Shown here one piece after another: positions 46,301 to 58,560 of a stretch of 64,000 bases of DNA. The translations under genes and the position numbers were made by a program. The stretch is taken from positions 1,818,708-1,882,707 of the forward strand of contig JARWKL010000007.1 of the NCBI GenBank assembly GCA_029961685.1. The letters run 5' to 3'. The stretch comes from Aristolochia californica. Lineage: Eukaryota > Streptophyta > Magnoliopsida > Piperales > Aristolochiaceae. Numbering within the stretch: the first letter of the stretch is position 1; every line of letters starts with the position of its first letter. Below the pieces are notes generated by a model that saw only the letters and a list, made by a program, of their open reading frames with translations, was not told the DNA's origin and did no database searches.

Positions 46301-48818
46301 TCAACTGAAAAGAAAAGAAAAAAGACTTCACAGTCACTATCATTCATATGCTGGTAGGCTTCTAGATTGGCTTAAAATTTTTGTGGAATATTTTGATTAC
46401 ATGGAGAGGCAGAATAATTTCTTTCTTTGAGTTTGGCAGTAGATAATTGATTCTTTCTTTTGTTCCTTTGTTCTATGTCACCAGAAAGCTGAACTTTTTT
46501 TTTTTTACCTGTTTTCCAACACCCCACCACCCCCCCCACCACCCCCCCCCCCCCCCCCCCCCCCTTAAAATTGCTATGTGGTCATTTTGTTGTCATTTAA
46601 AAGAAGAAACCCCGAAGTGTATTTCAACCTCACTGGGAATGAATCAATTCAAAAGTGGGAAAAGCTTAGCCTATAGGGAGAAAGAGAGGGGTATAGTCTG
46701 TCTATCATTTTTGGTTCTCCAAGTGGTTGTGATTATTTTGTTGCATGCTATATCACTTGCTTCCACTTCTGACCACCAAACAAAAGATGTAAAATCATAC
46801 TAAAGCTAATTTTTAACACGATTAGCTGCGATGAAGGACCTTGAATTGCTATTGTTATCTTTTCTAGAGAGAATCAACCAAAATTTGTCTTTAGCTGCAT
46901 ATAAGTAACATAATATATTTTTTTTACGATTAGATTATTTCTGAATAATATTAGTAACTATAAAGGTCAGACAATTATATATTGTTTCTTATTTTCAGAA
47001 AATATAGCTATTACGTTAATTATATTTCTTACAATGTACACATTTCTGTAATGTTGGTTCTTTTTTCCTTTTTTCTGTAGAATGTTGAATGCTCACATAC
47101 ACTACAGCTAGTACCCTTGTGAGAACAGAATCCAATACCTGATACTAGAATTTTCCCATTGGCAAAGGCCCTATCTTTTGTGTTAGTTCTTCTTGATTTA
47201 GGAAAAATGGCCTCTTGAGGATTCAAAATTTTCAGTTCGAGGTGGTTGTTGTCAGTATTTCTTCTGTCTCCTGTATTGCATGACTCTTACTCGTCACTTT
47301 TAGCAGACCATTTAGCTGAAAACTGGAGGCAACAGATGTTACTTGTCCCCCTTTTCTTTTGGACTTATCACGTTTGTGAACCATCATTTGTGCTCTTATA
47401 AGAATTCATTGTTTTATCAATTAGATTAGTTCTACAGTTGTTGGGTCTTCTGATGACTGGATTTTTTTTCCTTGTACAATAGGAAGGCTGGTGAGGATAG
47501 TGATGGCGATTACTGCAGAGATACAAGTTCTGATGGTAGTAGTGATTCTGAACTTGAAAGGAACTTGCAATGGAACAGGCACTTCATGGTAAGTGAGGCT
47601 ACTCAGAGAATGGACGGACTCACATTGAGAGAGAAGTCTCTCGTTAGTTCCCAAGAAGGTTTCTCCAGTGATGATGGGGAACTGGGCAATTCTCAAGGAC
47701 AATTGCTGTTTGAATATTTCGAAAGGGACCAGCCATACAGTCGTGAGCCTTTGGCTGATAAGGTGAGTTTTCCTTGTGCTTTCTGTTTGATGGTCCTCAT
47801 AGACATTACAACTGTTTCTCTGAGACTTTTTTGCAATACAGATTTCAGATCTCTCTTCTCGCTATCCTGAACTGAAGGCATTCAGAAGTTGTGATTTATT
47901 GTCAGCCAGTTGGATATCTGTTGCATGGTAAGATGTAATTGCTATTTTTGTCTAAATTTGTTGTGTTTTGTTAAAAATGCATACGATCCCTAAATCTCAT
48001 GTTTTTTGGTTGCAGGTATCCAATATATCGGATACCAACTGGACCAACACTTAGAGATATGGATGCATGCTTTTTGACATTCCATTCTCTTTCTACTCCG
48101 ATGAAAAGTGAGTCATGTTCCTCTATCTGTGTTTTCATTTTCTCTCCAATTTGTTGTCATACTCACTACATTGATTTGTTATGATCGTTTTGATTGTCCC
48201 CCATATTCTTACCAAACAATTTACAGTAAGTCACAAGCACTGCATTGTCTGAAATATTTTCACCCTTTCACTTAACATCAACTGCTGTTTTTCTGAGATC
48301 ACTGTGCTTTATGCTCATCATCAAACAACTTTATATTTGATAAATTAAGAGTCATACGTTTTTACTTTATTCATCAAACATTTACTTGAAGATGGTTTTA
48401 GGGAGTCTCATATATTCTCTTGTGCATAAACCGACTGATTTTACTTCCTCCAAGTCTTTCCCACGTATCTATTCTTTCAGTTTATTGTTATGTTTGCTGA
48501 AATTACTGTTATATTTGTCCTGGTTGTATGCCCTGGAGGTGCTCTGTTTATTGATGAGTTTTTATTTTAGGTAGTAGCAGTGGACAAGGTCCTGTTGTCA
48601 CTTATCCCGAGGGGATTGATGGTGTTCCAAAGATATCACTGCCCAGTTTTGGTCTAGCTTCCTATAAGTTCAAGGGCTCCATGTGGACCCCACATGGAGG
48701 AACCGAGAGACAATTGGCTAACTCCCTCTTGCAGGCTGCTGACAATTGGCTGAGGTTGCTTCAAGTGAACCACCCTGATTTTCAGTTCTTTGTTTCACAT
48801 GGCACATACAGTAGGTGA
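43341..48818 (+). CDS. DUF789 family protein, complete six-exon gene
   Basis: Exons 43341-43643, 43755-43966, 47483-47762, 47842-47927, 48016-48107 and 48571-48818 (TGA 48816-48818). All have GT-AG borders and matching phases, and encode 406 residues. The N-terminus (1-85) is polar and low in complexity. The DUF789 core starts near residue 86 with [17 protein letters not shown], then [40 protein letters not shown] and [12 protein letters not shown]. Later blocks are [40 protein letters not shown] and a final YKFKGSMW segment. An acidic, serine-rich stretch (about 175-265) links them. The family is plant-specific and has no known biochemical role. The 3.5 kb second intron contains a LINE piece, a microsatellite and a poly-C run. 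The gene appears intact. Confidence 0.93.
44878..44955. repeat. (TTG)n/(TTA)n microsatellite in DUF789 intron 2
   Basis: About eight TTG units, then five TAT/ATT units and five or so TTG units. It lies inside the second intron. Confidence 0.95.
45366..45660 (-). mobile_element. LINE 3' fragment with poly-A end in DUF789 intron
   Basis: The - strand reads an RNase H-like piece ([32 protein letters not shown]) and ends in a poly-A tract (the T-run at 45362-45384). This fits a 5'-truncated LINE insertion antisense to the gene. Confidence 0.6.
46502..46564. repeat. Poly-C tract in DUF789 intron 2
   Basis: A C-rich run ([20 protein letters not shown]) ends in more than 25 consecutive C. The opposite strand has G-runs able to form quadruplexes. 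The length is likely to be unreliable in sequencing. Confidence 0.9.
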
Positions 48819-50160
48819 AGTGAGAGAATTATCTTCTTGGCTACATTTTACTTGTTTTGGAGTGGACGGAATCTCCCATGCTTGTGAAAGCTGTGATTTA
48901 AATTACAGTGGGGAAGATGGCAGGTTCGTATCAGTGGAGCTTCTCCCATATCAGACTTGGTACTGTGAACATTAGGGGAAAAAAAAAGGAAAAAAAGAAA
49001 AGAAAAGAGCAATAAAATCCAAAAGAACCCACAGGGAAAAAAAAGAAAAGAAAAAAGAAAGCCAAAACTCAAGCAGACAAATGACTGTAGAGCTTACCTC
49101 AATATGGGAAAAAAAGGTCTGGTGTGCTGAGAGGCAGCAGGCCTGACTTACCAATTACTCAGTACAGATAAAGCTTGAAAAATATGTCTTTTTGTTTCCA
49201 AGAAACTTTTAATGTGTATGTCACTTGCGGTATGTTGTTGTTAAATCTTAACTCTATTAGGGAATTTTGATAACAAAAACGAGGGCAAAATTTAATTGTG
49301 CCCAATCTTCCCGTTTCTGTTTGTGTTAAGAGTAAATTGTATCCTAGGGAGGGGAAAAAAAAAAAAAAAGATACTGATGCTGTTGTTGAACTGAAGTTAC
49401 ATATGTTAATTTAAGGACTTATTTTAGATAATTGTGCTATCTGACTTTAGATTATTTGTTAGATACAAATCTGTTGGCTGAACTGTTTCTCTGCTTTATC
49501 ATGTACGAATGTATGCCCTGTAGTCTTTGTTAGGCTTCCATAAATATATATATCTAGATTCCAACCAAAGTAGGAAACATAGGACACTGGAATAGGGTAT
49601 ATCTAGTTTTAAATGATATATGAAACATGTAATGTGGGTTCACTTGGGTTTCCCCGCTGACCTCTATAACTAGCTAGTTTAACCTTCTCTTGAAACACCT
49701 TACCATTGTGTATTGATTTCCTACTTGACCTCAGGAATTTCTACACCTGAATATCAGCTTTAAGGAAGAGGAGTCAAGTTTGTTTATAGAATATTCACAA
49801 TACCATTAATGTCCTATTAGTGTCCCTGGTTGGAAATTTATATCTCAAGAAAAATTAGAAATATTTTTCCTAGGATACACAATTTAAATAACTTTTTAGA
49901 TAAAATCTTATTAGTGCGTAACTAGTAAATTATATGGAAACTTTCAGAAATTTCCAAGGAAAATTAAATGGATGTGTTAGTGTATTTTTAGGGAAATAAA
50001 TAGAAATTAATAATCAATCTCATATATTACTATATTTATTTGATAAATTTTTAATAAAATAAAATATCAAATATAAAATTATCATGAAAAAATACCTCAT
50101 ACTCAAAGTATTACAACATCAATGAGAGGGTTCTCAAGTTTCATTGAAGACTAATTTAGC
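48819..50160. other. 3' UTR and spacer after the DUF789 gene
   Basis: The first few hundred bases are likely 3' UTR. A/G-rich low-complexity tracts lie at 48975-49065 and 49350-49370. No gene seen. Confidence 0.5.
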
Positions 50161-50690
50161 AAAAAATAGTTACAGGAGGTGCTCAATTCACTTGGAGAAA
50201 TTGCTAATGGTTACAACGCTTGTGGAGGGATACAATGGAGCCCTTCTCCTTTCCGGTTTGAGCTAGTTTGGTTGCATAATGAACCTTTTATAGGACTTCT
50301 TCATAAGTGGAGTGAGATACGCATAGGATCAAGTTTATCTCCCATAAAATCAGAGAAGTACAGATCTATTTCTGCCAAAGAAGTCACTCGTCTCACAAAA
50401 ATTCAGGAATTGGATATTGTTGTGGAAACAAGAACACCAACAGAAAATGAAGAGGAACAACATCTACGGCAATGTATAGACTATGAGTCCATTACAATTC
50501 AAGAGAGGACATATAAGAAACAAAGATCATAATATAAATGGCTAATAGTGGGAGATGGTAATACTAGTTTTTTTTTTTCATGCAGTTGCTTCAGTACATA
50601 GAAGAGCAAATACTATACATGCTCATCAAATCTTCATGAACAGTACAGAGATGACAATTTTGTAAGTGCACCACACCTTTATTTCAAATC
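50160..50690 (+). mobile_element. LINE ORF2 fragment (region before reverse transcriptase)
   Basis: Reads SPFRFELVWLHNEPFIGLL (near 50235-50300) and IQERTYKKQRS (50490-50525). After a stop comes KWLIVGDGNTSFFF and HAVASVHRRANTIHAHQIF. These are the conserved FRFE.MWL and W...GD.NT.FFH..A..RR..N.I blocks that precede reverse transcriptase in plant LINEs. Stops and a T-run break it. Confidence 0.75.
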
Positions 50691-51380
50691 TACACCACCT
50701 AGGATGGCTACTCACCTTGAAAGGCCAATTCACTCAAAAGGAAGTCTAGAATGCAATTAAATCCATTCCAAATGAAAAATGCAATTAAATTCATAGAAAA
50801 ATAACAATTCTCTTACCTCCGATTTGTTCTCTGAATAAGAAACAACAATGAGGGTATCCCTACTTTTAATTTGTTTAGTGATTACTATAGGAATTCTTCA
50901 TATATCATGAACTTCTAAATAACATAAATAAAATTCATAAACTCAAAATCGTACTTCCTATCATGACATCAATTTCTGACGAATAGATAACAAAGTTGTC
51001 TCATCTATCACAGAGACTCATCGAAGACAATGTCCAAGCATGCCTATGCTAGAGCAAACTCTTTCTTAAAACTCATCATTTCCATCAAAGGAGACCACCA
51101 AGCAACCGGTCATTTATATGAGAGGTTGTAACTGGCACCCTTTAAGGGAAACCACCAAACAACGGGTCCTTTTAACCGTCTAACAATTATAGTGTCAACT
51201 TTAACCAGAGATAGAGGCATCGTATTTTCTTAATTGGTAAACACTCTTCAATTCATCAATGAATTCAGGAAGAGATTAGAGCCTCATTGTATAGTAATAT
51301 GATAAATTGACGATAAGTAGGCTTAATTCGAGAAATAACTCAAGGATCGGGGCCCTAAAAGTAAAAACAAAAATTAAAGA
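50691..51380. other. Spacer upstream of the kinesin gene
   Basis: AT-rich. Two related segments near 51090 and 51149 (ACCACCAAGCAACCGGTC and ACCACCAAACAACGGGTC) form an imperfect repeat. No gene seen. Confidence 0.5.
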
Positions 51381-51383
51381 AAC

Positions 51384-51394
51384 TAGCCGTTGCA
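51384..51394 (-). promoter_or_regulatory. MSA-like (mitosis-specific activator) element
   Basis: On the - strand the bases read TGCAACGGCTA. The MSA consensus bound by three-repeat MYB factors in G2/M promoters is YCYAACGGYYA, so one position differs. It lies about 1.09 kb before the kinesin ATG and just before what looks like the start of its leader. NACK-type kinesin genes are known G2/M genes with MSA sites. Confidence 0.5.
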
Positions 51395-52472
51395 ATCGAA
51401 TTCAAAACGAAATCGTTTTCCTCTCGCTTTCACTCTTTTATTTTTCATAGCAGAGCACCCTTTACACCCCAATCCAGCTAATTCTTTCTTATGCTCCGCT
51501 CTCCTCTCTCTGTGGAACGTCATTCCATCATCTTCGCAGCAGTCCTGGACATTTAGGTTTCTTCCGCAGCGTTTGTTTTCAATCTCCGGCGGATCCAAGG
51601 CCTTTTGCTGGGGACGTACTGTTGTTAATTTTCGTTTTCGTGAGTGCTTCTGATCTTGCTTCTGTACTTGTTGAATTTTTCATGGCTGAAAGTGTAGGAA
51701 AATGATTCGATAAATTCGTCTATGCGCTTCAAGCTCTCATCGGTTTTCTGATGTACAGTTTAATTAAGAAGTCAAACAAAATGCCCTTTCGAATCCTCTG
51801 GTCATCGTGTTATGGATTCTATTCAACCCCTGAGCAGATCATGAAAGGGCATTAGGAAATTTGAATTGCTTGATTCTTGTTATTTCTTTGGCTCTAACTG
51901 GGCGTAAAAACTTGCCAATATGACTCCCTTGCTGCGTTGTCCACATTAAGCAATGTTTCCAGGAACAGAAGAACAACGATCCTTATTATTTGTGGTATAT
52001 CTCGTGATTCCTAGGAAAAAGGTTTCAGGGAAGCTTCAGAAATTTGAACAGTATGGTTCATGAAGTCCCTCTGTTTCCTTTTCTTGAAATGCTTGAAAGT
52101 ACTTGAATGGTCATGAATTGGTAAATTTTGGCTTAGAACAGATATTTAAGTGGGCCAGCTTGAAAACCATAAATCATTTTATCTGTTTACATTCCTTCTT
52201 TGTATGTTATGTTCATCGCTTTTATTTTTCTTGAATTCCTTAGGACAATTTTTTATTTAAACCGTTGAATCATTGAACCCACTTATTAGTGTAGATCTTG
52301 GAATATTCATTTCTTATTTTCTTTTTGTTCTAAAATTTCCTTTTTGGCTTAAGAATTGTCTACTGACTACTAAAAAGCAGAGTGTAATTTGCAAAAAGAA
52401 TGTGACACCTTCCTCTGTATCCATTTGTGTCCGCAGTTTGATTCCAACAGAGACAAGTTGTATCCATAGCAA
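51395..52472 (+). promoter_or_regulatory. Probable 5' UTR with leader intron of the kinesin gene
   Basis: C/T-rich leader-like sequence (51400-51650) is followed by intron-like T-rich DNA and an acceptor-like ...GTCCGCAG at about 52429-52436, just before the coding exon. This is inferred from composition and splice-like signals only. Confidence 0.4.
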
Positions 52473-55400
52473 ATGGCATTTAGAACTCCTAATAGTACTC
52501 CAGTCAAGATAGATAGTAGAACTCCAGTAACTACCCCAGGAGGACCAAGAGTTAAGCAGGAAAAAATCTTTGTTACAGTACGAGTTAGGCCTCTAAGCAA
52601 AAGGGAACAAACAGCAAAAGATCAAGTTGCATGGGAATGTTTGGATGGACATACTATTATGTTCAAATCTTCTCAGGAACGAACAAACTTGCCAGCCTGC
52701 TACACTTTCGGTGAGTATTTATATAATTGTCAGGTATATTAATCTTGTAGTTTTTGATTATTAATCAAACATGTCATTTTACTAGACAATGTCTTTGGCC
52801 CCAAATGTCTAACTGACGTGGTTTATGAGGAAGGAGCAAAAGATGTTGCTTTGTCTGCCTTGACAGGAATAAATGGTATCAAGTATCGACACTTCTTTAA
52901 TCATTTTCTTTTTAATATGTGACAACTTGTTTGGAAATTTCGTTATAAAATCTTTCCTTTTGCAGCAACTATATTTGCTTATGGTCAGACTAGTAGTGGG
53001 AAGACCTTTACAATGAAAGGAATTATGGAATGTGCTGTGAATGACATATACCGACACATATGCAATGTGAGTTAAGTTAATCAATTTTTTGAGTTATCTT
53101 TCGTTTTATTTGAATTGTCATTTATGTTTGATTCATATTTTCTTATAAGAATGAAAGTTATGATTCACATTTGCTAATAAGAATGAAAGTTAATATACAA
53201 AACACAATTTATCAGTTGTATTGCTTCTAATGGTCTTTCATAAATCCTTACAGACACCAGAAAGGGATTTTAGCATAAAAATTTCTGCACTGGAAATCTA
53301 TAATGAGATAGTCAAGGACCTTTTGGGTCCTGATTCAGGCACTCTTCGCCTTCTAGATGATCCTGAGGTAATAATAAGTACAGGGAGTTTTATCTTTAAC
53401 ATAGTCTTTCCTTCACAATTCTTAAATTCAGTCGTTCTGACTCTCTATGAACAGAAAGGTACTATTGTTGAGAAACTGGTCGAGGAATCAGCTAATGATC
53501 GTCAGCATCTGAGACACTTGATTAGTGTTTGTGAAGGTATAATTGGAGATATGGTTTGTTGTTTTTCATTTGGTGAAGGTACTCAAATTGTTGCATAGAA
53601 CAGTATAAACCCTGCCTAAATGATGGAGACCTGAATTTTGCAGCTCAAAGGCAAGTGGGTGAAACTGCTCTAAACGATGCAAGCTCAAGATCCCATCAAA
53701 TAATAAGGCTGGTGAGTTTAGAGAGAGCGGATTACCTTCTATCTTTTCCTATCCACTGCCCTAACAATACATCCTTTTCTTGTTTTTATGGTCCAGACAA
53801 TTGAGAGTAGCCTCCGTGAAAACTCTGGCTGTGTAAAGTCATTTGTTGCAAGCCTGGTAAGTCTATTCACATTCACAGATCCTTATTTTAGAGTACATCT
53901 CTTATGGAAGAATCTCATGCTTGTTTTTTCATTTGCAGAATTTTGTGGACCTTGCAGGGAGTGAAAGAGCTTCTCAGACACATTCTGAAGGTGCCAGACT
54001 GAAGGAAGGTTGTCATATAAATCGTAGCTTGTTGACTCTCACCACTGTAATCCGGAAGCTCAGGTCTGAAAATTTGAAAAGTGGTTCACTTTAAATCGGA
54101 TTTGCTTGAAGACTCCTCTTGCAAGTACTTAAAAGGGTGGTTCAACATTTAGAGGCACATTCTTCCATCAGCTTTATCTAAAATATACTAACAATTGATT
54201 TTAAAAAGGGTTAAAATTCATATTATTTTTACCTGCAGTGGCGGAAAAAGAAGTGGTCACATACCTTACAGAGATTCTAAGCTGACTCGTATACTTCAAC
54301 TTTCACTTGGAGGAAATGCTCGAACTGCTATTATTTGCACCATGAGCCCAGCACTGAGCCATGTGGAACAGTCCCGCAACACTCTCTCCTTTGCCACTCG
54401 AGCTAAGGAAGTCACGAACAATGCGCAAGTGAACATGGTAAACGATTTTGGTTATTCTGTCCAATTTTTCTGCGTTAAAATATTTGAAACTGATGTTATT
54501 TTCCCTGTAAATATTCAGGTCGTTTCAGAAAAGCAGTTAGTAAAGCAGTTGAAGAAAGAAGTAGCCAGACTTGAGGCAGAGCTTCGCACTCCTGAACCAT
54601 CTTCAGCAGCCTTCTCGGAAGATCTATTAAAGGAAAAAGATTTAAAAATTCAAGAGGTGATTACATATTTCTTGATTTTCATCATGTTATTGAGTTCCTT
54701 TTGTTTTCGGATATGTGTTAGTAGAATTCGAGGTTAAAGAAAAATAACTCAAAACGGTGCAGATGGAGATTGAGATGGAAGAACTAAAAAGGCAACGACA
54801 TATTGCACAGTCGCAGCTTAACGAATTGCGAGAGAAAGTTAAAGAGGGACTGCCGGTATGACCTTTTCTCTCTTCTATCATCTGGCCTTGCTTCCCATGT
54901 TAATCTTACTAATACCTGGATGCTCATTTTAATGGTATCCAGGGCGAGAACCCAGTCGAGCCACCGAAGATGGTGGCTAAATGCCTCTCCTTTTCTGGTC
55001 TATCATCACCAATCCAGGAGATGAAGGACCTCACTAGGAAAGAAATAACTCGAAACACCACGGGAAGAAGCATTCGGCAATCATCAACAGCTCCTTTCAT
55101 GCTTAGGCATGAAATCCGTAAGCTTGAACAGCTCCAGGAACAGCTTGGTGAAGAAGCACACAAAGCATTGGAAGTGCTGCAAAAAGAGGTTGCTTGCCAT
55201 AGACTTGGTACCCAAGATGCTGCTGAGACTGTAGCCAAACTTCAAGCAGAAATCAGAGAGATGAGAGCCGTCAAATCAACCTTGAAGGAGGACAACGCCG
55301 AGGAGATCACTCGCGATCGGAGTGTCAATGCGAACCTGAAAGAAGAGATAACGAGACTTCATTCACAAGGAAGCACGATTGCGAATCTCGAAGAGCAACT

Positions 55401-56730
55401 TGAAAATGTTCAAAGATCCATAGATAAGCTGGTATTAACACTACCAAACAATAACACTCAAAGCGCATGCAAGTCAAACAAGACACAGAAGAAAAAGAAG
55501 ATACTTCCTTTGGGTTTGAGTAAAACTGCCAATCGGCCATGTCTACAAAGATCTCCGTGCTCGCCTCTCTCAGCATCTCGAATGGTATTAATGGAGTCTG
55601 AGCCTGAAAATAAGGCTCCAGGGGCCGATGATATTGTTGTATCCAGTGGGAACCAGCAGTGCGGTTCAGAGAAGGCCACTCCGACAAAGAGTGAAGAAGG
55701 TGGAGATGTCTCGTCCAGGGAAGTCTCTCCATGCTATAGGCGTTCGAGTTCAGTTAACATGCGAAAAATGCAGAAAATGTTCCAGAATGCAGCTGAGGAA
55801 AATGTGAGAAGTATAAGGGCATATGTCACTGAACTGAAAGAACGTGTTGCAAAGCTTCACTACCAGAAGCAGCTACTCGTTTGCCAGGTATTTGAGGATT
55901 TTGGTCTTGTTGGTTTCCTCTTTTCATGTGGTTTTTATGCCTTTTATGTTCTGTCTTTGAGTTAGGTACTGGAACTGGAATCAAATGAAGGCTCAGCCTA
56001 TGAAACGGCTGAGAACGAAGAGAATGCAAACGAAGTAGAGAGATCTCCGGCTTCATGGCTTTCCATGTTTCAGGAGCAAAGGCAACATATCTTTATGTTG
56101 TGGGATGCATGTCATGTGTCTATCATCCATCGCACACAATTTTATTTGTTGTTTAATGGAGACACAGCTGATCAAATATACATGGAGGTTGAGCTTCGGA
56201 GATTGAATTGGTTGCAGCAGCACTTGGCGGAGCTTTGGAATGCCAGTCCTGTCCGCGTCGGAGATGAGCCCACCATCTCTTTAGCCTCAAGGTACATCAT
56301 CCTCTTCATCTAATTATGTTTTTATGTAAAAAAAATGATTCCGTGGAAACCATCTTCTTCCATTACTGTACTGAAGTTAACCTGCAAGTTTTGTACTGAT
56401 AGTCTCAGAGCATTGAGAAGCGAGAGAGAATTTCTAGCAAAGAGGTTGAACTCGAGAATAACTGCGGAAGAGAGACAGATGTTGTACATAAAATGGGAGG
56501 TGCCTCTTGAGGGAAAGAACAGGAGGCTGCAGCTAGTGAACAAGCTATGGGCAAACCTGCATGACACGAAACACATCGAGGAGAGCGCCCAAATAGTGGC
56601 GAAGCTCGTGGGTTTCTGCGAAGGTGGAAATGTCACAAAGGAGATGTTTGAACTCAATTTCGCAGTTCCATCCGATAAGAAACATTGGTTCTTGGGATGG
56701 AACCCCATATCAAACCTTTTGCATTTGTAA
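52473..56730 (+). CDS. NACK: NACK/TES-type kinesin-7 (cytokinesis motor), complete
   Basis: Plant NACK kinesins carry a MAPKKK to the phragmoplast and drive cell-plate expansion. Fourteen exons, phases all consistent: 52473-52710, 52786-52875, 52966-53066, 53254-53367, 53455-53536, 53644-53711, 53797-53856, 53939-54063, 54239-54437, 54519-54656, 54763-54855, 54943-55887, 55966-56291, 56403-56730. They encode 968 residues. The motor domain (about 30-360) has [13 protein letters not shown]-loop GQTSSGKT, switch I NDASSRSH and switch II DLAGSE; the neck is [20 protein letters not shown]. Coiled coil follows around 380-440 and 490-620, with [20 protein letters not shown] and [23 protein letters not shown]3490 tail (about 765-968) begins [17 protein letters not shown] and ends [11 protein letters not shown]. 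The N-terminus ([18 protein letters not shown]) looks closer to TETRASPORE/NACK2 than to NACK1, as I recall them; not certain. Confidence 0.95.
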
Positions 56731-56830
56731 GATGGCGATTCTTGTACATGAGAGAGATGGGTGAGTTGGTGTCCTTTGCAGCTGTGGGACTAGGGATTTG
56801 AGATTCGTGTTTGTGTTAATGTGGTATGGA
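56731..56830 (+). other. Kinesin 3' UTR start
   Basis: The first 100 or so bases after TAA 56728-56730. A Copia relic on the opposite strand begins at about 56830, so the kinesin 3' UTR may run into retroelement sequence. Confidence 0.45.
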
Positions 56831-58560
56831 CGATTACCATCATGTCTATAGTTTTTAATTCTTTTAGTAAAATCATCGAAAAACATAATGAAGTACTTAT
56901 CTTGAGAAATATGTGAAATACTTAATGGTCCCCGTACATCAGATGGAATCAAAGAAAAAGGAGCAACACCTTTAAGTTCAGCTCGTGGAGAGTAAGTAGT
57001 TCTTTGGTGTTTACTCAATTGACACACCTCACAATTCAAACCAGAAAGAGATCTCAAGGAAGGAAACAAGTGTTGAAGTGAAGAAACTGACCGTTGCCCT
57101 AATCTGTTGTGTCATAGTCTTGCCTTTGTATGAGAAGTAGAAACTACAGTCATTGGATGCAAGTCTAAGTAATAGAGACCCCATTTTTCATAGCCTCCTA
57201 CAATCACCTACTTTGTTGCCAGATCCTTAAAAACACAAGAAAAAGGGAAAAAAGTAATAGAACAATTGAATTTCTTGGTTAACTAGCTTACAAACAATAA
57301 ATTTAATGGGAATTGAGGAACAAATAAGACATCAGTAACCTGAAGTGTGGGAATAATAGAGGAGAATCTCTTCCCAATGACTTTGGTTTGGGATTCATCT
57401 GCTATGGTAATAAACTTGTCTAGTAGGCATGAGGACAAAGAAAGCAAAAGGTTCTTATTACTTGTGAGATGCTCAGATGCCTCTGGATCGATAATCCAAG
57501 ATGAAGAAGAGGAAGTGGTAGGAATAATACTTGAGACAGTAGTAGCAGCAACAGTTTTGGAGGAAGATGTGGAAGTGGGTACTATCAAAATTTTCAAATT
57601 TTGCAAATAGATCAAAGTCATCATCTGAGACTGTCTTCTTTCATTTCTGTTATTCGATTTTTTCTTCATTCTTTTCAGTATTATTAACCGAGGCCGGATT
57701 AGCCCAATTTGGCTTGCCATGAAGCTTCCAAAATGTATCAACAAGATGATTTAATCCTCCACAATGAGCGCACACTCAGTTATCAATTATCTAGGAGCCT
57801 AAACTAGCTCAACCACCTCTTCTACCTCTTATTGAATTTTTATTATGCCATTTGTTGGTTGAATTTGTACCCCCTATTACCAGAGTATATAGTTGAATAT
57901 ATCTCAACCTAAGGAGTGGAATAGGGGTTTGGAATCCAAAGTAATGTGGTACTTGTATCATCAAAAGATGGCAAGTGTTGTGGTACCGAGAAGTTGTGAT
58001 TTAGCGACCTCTATGTATGACTTGATATTGGGTAAATAAATGACTACTGTTAAAGCCTCCCGCTGCTTTTCATGAATCGAGATGAAAGTAGAGTAGGGCT
58101 GAACAATTTTCCACTCTTGAATAAGCCATCTAAACCAAGCCAAGTACTCATGCAATTTCTCCCCCTATTTTGTATTAAACATACTCTGAAAGATACCAGA
58201 TAGTTTCTGAAAATTCTCAGTACTAGAGTACAACGTAGCATATTTGCTTTGCGGTTTCAAGGTGGACAACATTATTTGCCACATATTCCTCCATATTATT
58301 TATTAACCAACTGATAATAAGAATATCATCATTGAGCAATTTAGTGTAGGAGTTATCTTCCTCATCTATGGGTGGAGCTGGTTTAGTCAAGTGTCCTAAG
58401 AGATCTCTAGTGATAAGGAATCTCTTAACCGATTGGGCCCAGCTCAAGTAGTTTCATAACCTTCTTAAGTGTATAGTAGTGATCTTAAGCAAGTCACTTT
58501 TATTACCCATATTCACATAATCTTCAACCATAAAATTTATCAACAAGTCACTCACCAACG
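56830..58560 (-). mobile_element. Copia relic: gag, zinc knuckle, protease, integrase start
   Basis: On the - strand: gag around 58447-58223 (FLITRDLLGHLTKPAPPIDE, ISWLINNMEEYV); zinc-knuckle area near 57770-57690 (CGGLNHLVDTFWKLHGKPNW); protease near 57530-57300 (SSSSSWIIDPEASEHLT, where active proteases have D-S/T-G-A). The pre-integrase/integrase area follows at 57069-56840 (NCEVCQLSKHQRTTYSPRA, SDVRGPLSISH, KYFIMFFDDFTK). Reverse transcriptase, RNase H and both LTRs are missing. Frames are broken. Confidence 0.8.

Noticed and set aside
48848..49154. Phe/Ser-rich membrane-like frames on the - strand
   Set aside because: They are translations of A/G-rich low-complexity tracts in the spacer after the DUF789 gene.
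54924..55732. Long - strand frames under the kinesin exon 12
   Set aside because: Shadow frames of a coding exon; they lack any recognisable domain and the + strand frame is clearly kinesin.
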